From positions 1 through 36,978 of the forward strand of contig JAJRPN010000038.1 in assembly GCA_024280755.1 (NCBI GenBank): a stretch of 36,978 nucleotides of DNA, given 5' to 3'. The notes below the pieces were generated by a model, which saw nothing but the letters and a program-made list of their open reading frames with translations, had not been told where the DNA came from and made no database searches. Shown one piece after another: positions 31,842 through 36,978 of the stretch; position 1 is the stretch's first letter; the number at the start of each line of letters is the position of its first letter. Origin of the DNA: Planctomycetota bacterium. GTDB lineage: Bacteria; Planctomycetota; Phycisphaerae; Phycisphaerales; UBA1924. The position numbers were made by a program, and so were the translations under genes.

Positions 31842-32919
31842 TAACTTGCTTATGATTTTAGTGGTTGCATTATTTGCGACAATTTCATTCAGCCAAGTGT
31901 CAGGCGGCGGGCAGGTAGGTGGTGGGAGTTTGCTTGTTCCCATTAGTTTGGATGATCCCTACAGTATTGATAAAAACTTTGTGACTTCATTGGTCGCGGA
32001 TTTGTATGGTGAGCAGTTTAATTTTGCTAGTTCTATGCTGTGGATTGGTGAGCATTTCTCTGAAGATTTAGATCAACCTCGGAATATGGGGCTGACCCAT
32101 CGACAGGGTGACGGAACAGTACTTTCTCCGGGCGATGTAGGGGCAGTCTGGTTTGAAGAGGTGTTTCGCAGTACGGCTTTTTGGGTTGACTCCAATAGTG
32201 GGAGTGGGGTGACCACATATTACGATGGAACACCGTTTGCTTATGTCTACGAAGAGCATAGTGATATCGTCGCAGGCTGGGTAAAAAACGACGAAGGTGT
32301 AGACAGGCTTGTCGTTGGCCTTGTTGCTTATCTTTATCTACAAATTGACGCCCCAGTTGATGGGATGTCAGAGTTTGTGATGGAAAGATTTTATCCCATC
32401 AAGAGATTTTACAATGAAGGACAAGCTGCAGGGTATGCAGATGATATAGCAAGGATGGATATCGAGTTAATTGACGCGTCTACCGGTGAACCTGTGTTCG
32501 CATTTGTGAGCGATGGTACTATGGATTGCAGTGTGTATTCGAATCCTATTCAGCGAGATTTTTGCGCCTGTCTAAATACAATTGCAATTAATTTTAATCA
32601 AGCTATGGGAGCGTGTCCTACTTCTCCTGATATCGGTGATATGTTTCAGAATGGTGCAATTGGGGCAGCTGGAGGGGCATTTGGTGGAGGATTGCTGGCA
32701 AAAGCAGTTAAGCGGTTGTCTGGTCCTTGGACCGCACTTGCTGGCGGAGTGCTGGGGGCGATTGGTGGGGCGGGGACCACATATGGCGTTCAATATGCGC
32801 AATGTGTGCTCTCAGCTAAATCAGCTAGGGATGCAGCCAGAAATCATGCTGGGAATGAGTACGATCGGGTGAAGGATGGGGATAACGGTAGCTACCAATG
32901 CCCCATTGGTGCTCAGTGA
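31819..32919 (+). CDS. Secreted glycine-zipper protein, candidate phase-variable gene
   Basis: Read here from GTG 31819 inside the octamer array (366 residues). This start has no Shine-Dalgarno; the well-formed upstream ATG 31797 is out of frame in this sequence. The N-terminus is a signal peptide (NLLMILVVALFATISFSQ). The mature protein begins with a Gly-rich stretch (SGGGQVGGGSL), followed by a beta-rich body without a recognised family, a Cys cluster near 250-270 (MDCSVYSNPIQRDFCACLN) and a C-terminal glycine zipper at about 285-330 (GAIGAAGGAFGGGLL, GGVLGAIGGAGTTYG), a membrane-inserting motif shared by pore-forming and bacteriocin-like proteins. T-ending codons dominate, unlike the native genes, so recent transfer is likely. 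Function unknown; surface-exposed or toxin-like is inference. Confidence 0.72.
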   Translation: MSKCRSVSNLLMILVVALFATISFSQVSGGGQVGGGSLLVPISLDDPYSIDKNFVTSLVADLYGEQFNFASSMLWIGEHFSEDLDQPRNMGLTHRQGDGTVLSPGDVGAVWFEEVFRSTAFWVDSNSGSGVTTYYDGTPFAYVYEEHSDIVAGWVKNDEGVDRLVVGLVAYLYLQIDAPVDGMSEFVMERFYPIKRFYNEGQAAGYADDIARMDIELIDASTGEPVFAFVSDGTMDCSVYSNPIQRDFCACLNTIAINFNQAMGACPTSPDIGDMFQNGAIGAAGGAFGGGLLAKAVKRLSGPWTALAGGVLGAIGGAGTTYGVQYAQCVLSAKSARDAARNHAGNEYDRVKDGDNGSYQCPIGAQ

Positions 32920-32924
32920 TTGTG

Positions 32925-33338
32925 ATGTGGTTTGAACTGTTCCAGGCAAAATTAAATCCAGGCCACGCAAGGGTAAATTTCCTTGCGTGGCTATTTTCTA
33001 TTCTTCTTATCAGAATTATACGATTCTTTGCTGAGATTGCAGTGCCCGCATGGGCAGATGGGGTGTTTGGAGGGCCCGTCTCGTGGGGGGCTGCTTTGGC
33101 GATTCTAGTTGTCACGGTTCGAGTGTTTTGGAAATACATCACCGAGTCAAAGCTCGCAAAAGGCCTGCTCGATCAGAAAGTATTGCCATGCCCAAACTGC
33201 GGCTATCCGCTTGGGGCTGATTCCGGATATCGGTGCTCTGAGTGCGGCGGATTATGGATGCGATCAGAAGCTGTGGAGTATTGGAAAAATAGGCAGTTGA
33301 TAAGTTCAGGTTTAACTCATGATGACGAGTGGGCATGA
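32925..33338 (+). CDS. Two-helix membrane protein with C-terminal zinc ribbon
   Basis: 137 residues from ATG 32925, five bases after the preceding stop; a start at 32898 inside that gene would add nine residues. Two membrane helices (about 18-38 and 50-70, FLAWLFSILLIRIIRFF and WGAALAILVVTVRVFW) are followed by a CPNCGYPLGADSGYRCSECG zinc ribbon, typical of small planctomycete membrane proteins. The first 25 codons contain a terminator-like hairpin. Codon use is low-GC like the gene before it, so the two probably arrived together. A terminator follows at 33379. Confidence 0.7.
   Translation: MWFELFQAKLNPGHARVNFLAWLFSILLIRIIRFFAEIAVPAWADGVFGGPVSWGAALAILVVTVRVFWKYITESKLAKGLLDQKVLPCPNCGYPLGADSGYRCSECGGLWMRSEAVEYWKNRQLISSGLTHDDEWA
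32962..32998 (+). terminator. Terminator-like hairpin inside the zinc-ribbon gene
   Basis: Eleven-base perfect arms (GCCACGCAAGG 32962-32972, CCTTGCGTGGC 32981-32991), loop GTAAATTT, then TATTTTC. It starts 43 bases after the secreted protein's stop and falls within codons 13-25 of the next frame. Confidence 0.75.
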
Positions 33339-33378
33339 GCGTAAGCAAAATGGAATATTTTTCTATATCAGGCAGTTC

Positions 33379-33406
33379 AAGCCGCATCCCACAAGTGTGG
33401 CTTTTT
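33379..33406 (+). terminator. Intrinsic terminator of the zinc-ribbon gene
   Basis: Eight-base arms AAGCCGCA (33379-33386) and TGTGGCTT (33396-33403) with one G-U pair, loop TCCCACAAG, followed by a T tract. It lies 41 bases after the stop. Confidence 0.8.
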
Positions 33407-33494
33407 TCATACCCAAACACCACCCCCAGCACTTCAAAATCGACTACAATCACCAAACAAACAACCCACTCCTCTTCAACAGGACGGACCCACC

Positions 33495-34715
33495 ATGAAG
33501 ATCCACGAATACCAAGCACGCGACCTCCTTGCAGCCTACAACATCCCAGTCCCCGATGGCGAGGTCATCACCACCGCCGACCAAGCGACGCAGGCCTACA
33601 AAACCATCGCCTCGAACCAGGAGTCAACACTCGCTGTCGTCAAGGCCCAGGTCTTCGCAGGCGGGCGTGGCAAAGCCGGGTTCGTCAAGCTCGTCAACTC
33701 ACCCGAAGAAGCACACGAAGCCGCCAAGTTCATGTTCTCGAATAAAATGGTTTCGCCCCAGACAGGACCCGAAGGGCTTGATGTCAACAAAGTCCTCATG
33801 GCCGCCGGCGTAGACATCGCCGACCGCGAACCAGGCAAACCAGACGAGTACTACCTCGCCATCACCACCGATCGCAACTCACGCCAGAACACACTCATCG
33901 CTTCACGCGAAGGCGGCGTAGAAATCGAACAAGTCGCACACGACACGCCAGAACGAATCGTCAAGCAACCCATCCACCCCGTCCTCGGGCTTCAGCCATA
34001 CCAGGCCCGCGATGTCGCGTTCGCACTCGGTTTCAAGGGCAAGCAGATCAACCAAGCCGTCAAGATCATGCTCAACCTCGCCAAGCTCTACACTGACAAA
34101 GATTGCTCCATCGCCGAGATCAACCCCCTCATCGTGACCCCTTCAACAAAGGATCACCCCGACGGCCAGGTCATCGCCATCGACGCCAAGTTCAACTTCG
34201 ACGACAACGCACTCTTCCGCCACAAGGATATCGCCGCACTCTTCGATCCATCCGAAGAAAACCCGGCCGAAGTCCGTGCTGAAAAAATGGGCCTCACCTA
34301 CATCGCACTCGACGGCAACATCGGCTGCCTCGTCAACGGTGCCGGGCTCGCCATGGCCACAATGGACACCATCAAACTCTTCGACGGCGAACCCGCAAAC
34401 TTCCTCGATGTCGGCGGCTCAGCAACCGAAGAAGCAGTCACCGAAGCATTCAGAATCATCCTGAGTGACAAAGCAGTCAACGGCATCCTCGTAAACATCT
34501 TCGGCGGCATCATGCGTTGCGACATCATCGCACAAGGCATCGTCAATGCCGCCAAAGAAATCGGATTCTCCATCCCATTGGTCGTCCGCCTAGAAGGCAC
34601 CAATGTAGACGCCGGCCGAAAAATCCTAGAACAAGCCGCCGCCGACCTCCCAACCCTCCAAGCCGCCTCCGACCTAGGTGATGCAGCACAGAAGGTTGTA
34701 GCAGCGGTAGGGTGA
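33495..34715 (+). CDS. sucC: Succinyl-CoA ligase beta subunit
   Basis: A 406-residue ATP-grasp protein of the citric acid cycle that makes succinate, CoA and ATP from succinyl-CoA with the alpha subunit. The N-terminus MKIHEYQARDLLAAYNIPVP is diagnostic, KAQVFAGGRGKAGFVKL is the nucleotide-binding loop, AEINPLIVTP is the Mg2+ site region, and FLDVGGSATEEAVTEAFRIIL with VNIFGGIMRCD near 330-350 is the CoA/phosphate-binding C-domain. AGGA precedes the ATG. Codon use is native. sucD, which normally follows directly, is absent; a low-GC restriction-modification pair stands there instead. Confidence 0.96.
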   Translation: MKIHEYQARDLLAAYNIPVPDGEVITTADQATQAYKTIASNQESTLAVVKAQVFAGGRGKAGFVKLVNSPEEAHEAAKFMFSNKMVSPQTGPEGLDVNKVLMAAGVDIADREPGKPDEYYLAITTDRNSRQNTLIASREGGVEIEQVAHDTPERIVKQPIHPVLGLQPYQARDVAFALGFKGKQINQAVKIMLNLAKLYTDKDCSIAEINPLIVTPSTKDHPDGQVIAIDAKFNFDDNALFRHKDIAALFDPSEENPAEVRAEKMGLTYIALDGNIGCLVNGAGLAMATMDTIKLFDGEPANFLDVGGSATEEAVTEAFRIILSDKAVNGILVNIFGGIMRCDIIAQGIVNAAKEIGFSIPLVVRLEGTNVDAGRKILEQAAADLPTLQAASDLGDAAQKVVAAVG

Positions 34716-34770
34716 TGATGTCGATTTTGGAGATTATCGATTGACAATTGTCCGCGGCAGCGGTAGGGTG
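34701..34770 (+). repeat. Direct repeat of the sucC 3' end
   Basis: The 14-base sequence GCAGCGGTAGGGTG ending sucC (34701-34714, includes part of the stop) recurs at 34757-34770. The 42 bases between hold no gene. A duplicated gene end beside a foreign module is what an integration or deletion event leaves. Confidence 0.7.
34741..34769 (+). promoter_or_regulatory. Possible promoter of the restriction-modification genes
   Basis: TTGACA (34741-34746), 17-base spacer, TAGGGT (34764-34769). The -35 is perfect and the -10 poor (3 of 6). The methyltransferase ATG follows 41 bases later with GAGAGGA as Shine-Dalgarno. Confidence 0.35.
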
Positions 34771-34810
34771 GTGTTCGGGGTGGGGGTGTCTTTAGAGAGG
34801 ATATGTTGTT

Positions 34811-35683
34811 ATGACAACTTTACAAGTCGGTAAGCCAAGGCGATTAGTATCTAATGCAAAGGCAAGAAGAAAGAAAATGATTGCGTTTGGTTGGTATGGC
34901 GGAAAGTTTTCTCATTTAGATTTTATTTTACCAAATCTGCCAACAGATACTGAGCATTTCTGTGATGTATTTGGCGGGTCTGCGTCCGTAATAATAAACC
35001 GAAACCCTTCCCCCATTGAAACTTATAATGACTTGGATACCGAGTTGGTCAATTTTTTTGAGACACTAAGAAATCAGGGTTCAAAACTAATCAAGGTGAT
35101 CAGTCTGACCCCGTTTTCAAGAGAAGAACTTGTAAAGGCATGTGTTCCCCAGAGAGGTTTGTCAAAGCTTGAGCGGGCTCGGCGTTTTTATGTCAGAGCT
35201 CGTCAAACCCGTACAGGCTTGGCTCAAACAAGTAGTGAAGGGAGATGGGCTCATTGTGTGCTCACCTCACGCGCAGGCATGTCAGGCTCTGTTTCCAGAT
35301 GGTTGGGCGCAATTGACACTTTGCCTGAGATCGTTCAAAGATTGCAGCGAGTGCAGATAGAAAATGTGCCCGCAATTGAACTAATTCAGCGTTACGATAC
35401 AAAGAAAACTCTATTCTATTTGGATCCGCCATATGTACACGAAAGTAGAGGGGATTCGAACGCATATGCTTTTGAGATGTCAGATGCTGAACATATAGAG
35501 TTGGCTGGCGTTTTGAATATGATCGAAGGGCGTGCGGCAATATCTGGGTATCGGACAAAGTTGTACGACAAGTTGTTTAAAAATTGGCAACGGATTGATG
35601 CTCCAGAAAAAATATGCAATTCCTCAAAGGGCTTACGGCAAGAATGTCTATGGGTAAACTATGACCTCAAAGAAATCAGCTAA
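34811..35683 (+). CDS. Dam-class N6-adenine DNA methyltransferase
   Basis: 290 residues; ATG 34811 has GAGAGGA nine bases upstream, and Met23 (MIAFGWYGGK) is an alternative that starts at the conserved motif. Motif I, which binds S-adenosylmethionine, is FGWYGGK (26-32) with FCDVFGGSASVI following, and the catalytic motif IV DPPY is at 205-208 (LFYLDPPYVH). The order motif I - target region - motif IV is the alpha class of D12/Dam enzymes. It overlaps the next gene by 23 bases, and that gene resembles a restriction enzyme, so this is the protective enzyme of a type II system. AT-rich codon use unlike sucC marks it as imported. Confidence 0.93.
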   Translation: MTTLQVGKPRRLVSNAKARRKKMIAFGWYGGKFSHLDFILPNLPTDTEHFCDVFGGSASVIINRNPSPIETYNDLDTELVNFFETLRNQGSKLIKVISLTPFSREELVKACVPQRGLSKLERARRFYVRARQTRTGLAQTSSEGRWAHCVLTSRAGMSGSVSRWLGAIDTLPEIVQRLQRVQIENVPAIELIQRYDTKKTLFYLDPPYVHESRGDSNAYAFEMSDAEHIELAGVLNMIEGRAAISGYRTKLYDKLFKNWQRIDAPEKICNSSKGLRQECLWVNYDLKEIS

Positions 35684-36755
35684 TGAGAGTAATCCATCAG
35701 TCCAAGCCGCAAAAAAATTGCTTGCAGAGGCGTGGGAATTAGTTTGCCTTGAGGACAAGCCTTCTGAGAATACCGATATTCAAAGATTGATCGGGTGTAA
35801 TCTTGTTGCCGTTCGATTCGCCCTACCCACTCAGCTTTTAGGAAAGTACACAAATCAATCACTGGATGTGCTTTGTCTTCAAAAAGGCAAGACGGATGAT
35901 CAAACGCTCTGGGATCCTCGAAGCTTTGCTCAAAAAACAGTTGTTCCATGGATATCTGAGAATCAAAATATTCTTGGCACAAGCAAAGATCCATATGTGA
36001 ATAAACCGCTTCGAAAGCCGCGTATAGAAGCAGAGCCGAAGGATGTACGCGATGTTCAACTGTGGAAGTTGCTATATACAGTGTTGTCAAAGGTGCAAGA
36101 TGATTCTTCGGGTGTGCAAGCAAAGGCACTGTTCTTTGAGACATTGAGGGCGGTTCATGGAAAACTCAAAGAACAAACCTTCGAATATGTGATTCCATCA
36201 AGAGTTAGTATTCAGCAAGTTCTTGAACTGATAACGACTTTTCTAGATACTCCTAGCGGCGGAGATCGAGGGTTGTCAGTAGCTGCCGCTTTTTTTGAAA
36301 CAATGAAATCGCAATTAGGTTTGTATACAGATATACAGAGGCATGTCATTAATGCGTCTGACTCATCCACTGGTCTCGCTGGCGACATAGTGTGCATTGG
36401 ACATGATGGGGAGATCAAACTTGCCGTTGAAGTGAAAGAAAGAGAAATCACCCTTGCCGATTTGCAATCGGCAACTCTTAAGGCGAGAAAGATATCTCTC
36501 CAAGAGTTATTGCTCAATGCTCCAGGATATGCGAGTTCGGAAGCAGATGAAATTGATGAACATTTAGGCAAGGCATGGGCATCGGGTACGAGCATTTATC
36601 GATTGTCAATTGAGGACATGGCTGCAGTTGTTTTACCATTGCTAGGGCAATCCGGCATTGTCGAGTTCATTACCAATGTTGGCAAGCAGCTAGATGAGTT
36701 TAAAACGCAACCGCATCATCGGCAACATTGGAAAACACTTTTGGAAAGTATCTAG
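35661..36755 (+). CDS. SacI-like type II restriction endonuclease
   Basis: A 364-residue protein. I recognise the SacI endonuclease pattern from the stretches DPRSFAQKTVVPWISENQN (about 85-103), KDPYVNKPLRKP and the catalytic region GDIVCIGHDGEIKLAVEVKE, in which Asp242 and Glu257-x-Lys259 form a PD-(D/E)xK site. The length is close to SacI (about 350). Translation starts inside the methyltransferase gene (23-base overlap), the usual arrangement for tight coupling. The recognition site cannot be inferred; the partner is an adenine methyltransferase, not a cytosine enzyme as I recall for M.SacI. Low-GC codon use matches the methyltransferase. The stop is followed within 40 bases by the long repeat copy B. 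Confidence 0.78.
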   Translation: MTSKKSANESNPSVQAAKKLLAEAWELVCLEDKPSENTDIQRLIGCNLVAVRFALPTQLLGKYTNQSLDVLCLQKGKTDDQTLWDPRSFAQKTVVPWISENQNILGTSKDPYVNKPLRKPRIEAEPKDVRDVQLWKLLYTVLSKVQDDSSGVQAKALFFETLRAVHGKLKEQTFEYVIPSRVSIQQVLELITTFLDTPSGGDRGLSVAAAFFETMKSQLGLYTDIQRHVINASDSSTGLAGDIVCIGHDGEIKLAVEVKEREITLADLQSATLKARKISLQELLLNAPGYASSEADEIDEHLGKAWASGTSIYRLSIEDMAAVVLPLLGQSGIVEFITNVGKQLDEFKTQPHHRQHWKTLLESI

Positions 36756-36792
36756 GCCGTATCTGACGGCTGATTTGTTTATCGCTGGCAGC

Positions 36793-36978
36793 CGGGTGCC
36801 CTGCTTACGCGCAGCTTAAGCAGGGCTTCATCCCTTCTTCCCAATCCATCCCTCTGCACCTCCGCGTAATCTTTGCGGCCTCTGCCTTCCTCTTGCTCCT
36901 CCCCCTACATCCCCTTCCGTGCGCAAAATCAAGTCCCTCCAAATTCCCCCCTTGAGCCGCCCAACTCAGGCCTATACA
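36793..36978 (-). repeat. Long inverted repeat, copy B, truncated by the window end
   Basis: The reverse complement of 29931-30116 with one mismatch; 185 of 186 bases agree. The window ends inside it, so the assembly probably broke at this repeat and more copies exist elsewhere in the genome. No transposase frame is inside it. Confidence 0.95.

Overview
The window looks like a piece of a planctomycete chromosome, most likely Phycisphaerales. Two secreted proteins end in the short Phe-Phe-Asp-Ile 'GC-type dockerin' domain typical of that order, several lipoproteins and a membrane protein with a C-terminal zinc ribbon fit the group, and most genes strongly prefer C in the third codon position. 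The sequence starts in a run of 21 C and ends inside a repeat that also occurs internally in inverted orientation. I infer that both window ends are contig ends.

Layout. 135-3316 (+): a PilZ protein with degenerate receiver and possibly degenerate Hpt domains, then a hybrid histidine kinase with a PilJ-type sensor. 3438-10882 (-): an operon of periplasmic adaptor, KefB-like cation/proton antiporter, RND permease with two extra predicted membrane helices, and a ChaN-family lipoprotein; a LacI-type regulator is divergent. 12207-14966 (+): a large secreted FG-GAP repeat protein with a GC-type dockerin. 14971-16533 (-): SnoaL-like lipoprotein, truncated haemoglobin, a 58-residue YqaE/Pmp3 protein and tRNA-His. 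16784-18379 (+): ATP-dependent PEP carboxykinase. 18578-21435: a second dockerin protein (-), an unknown conserved-looking protein (+) and a DinB-type protein (+). 21521-24241 (-): MurJ, an entericidin-like lipoprotein and a short-chain dehydrogenase as one operon. 24688-26354 (+): a methyltransferase-like protein and an ankyrin protein. 26363-28439 (-): IspF, ParA and VanZ-like protein. 28631-29874: a lipoprotein (+) and a repeat-riddled helical protein (-).

29931-36978 is the most unusual part. It is bounded by inverted copies (185 of 186 bases identical) of a repeat. Between them lie an MFS transporter, a low-GC secreted glycine-zipper protein, a zinc-ribbon membrane protein, sucC without an adjacent sucD, and a low-GC restriction-modification pair (Dam-class adenine methyltransferase and SacI-like endonuclease).

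The best candidate for something new is the start of the secreted protein. A good promoter, a Shine-Dalgarno and an ATG lead into four tandem copies of the octamer GTGTCGAA. With four copies that ATG runs into a stop after 14 codons; with two or five copies it would be in frame with a textbook signal peptide. This is the architecture of a phase-variable gene. A second theme is dispersed repeats inside genes: palindromic elements read in frame within one protein, and heptad repeats that supply the stop codons of two others.
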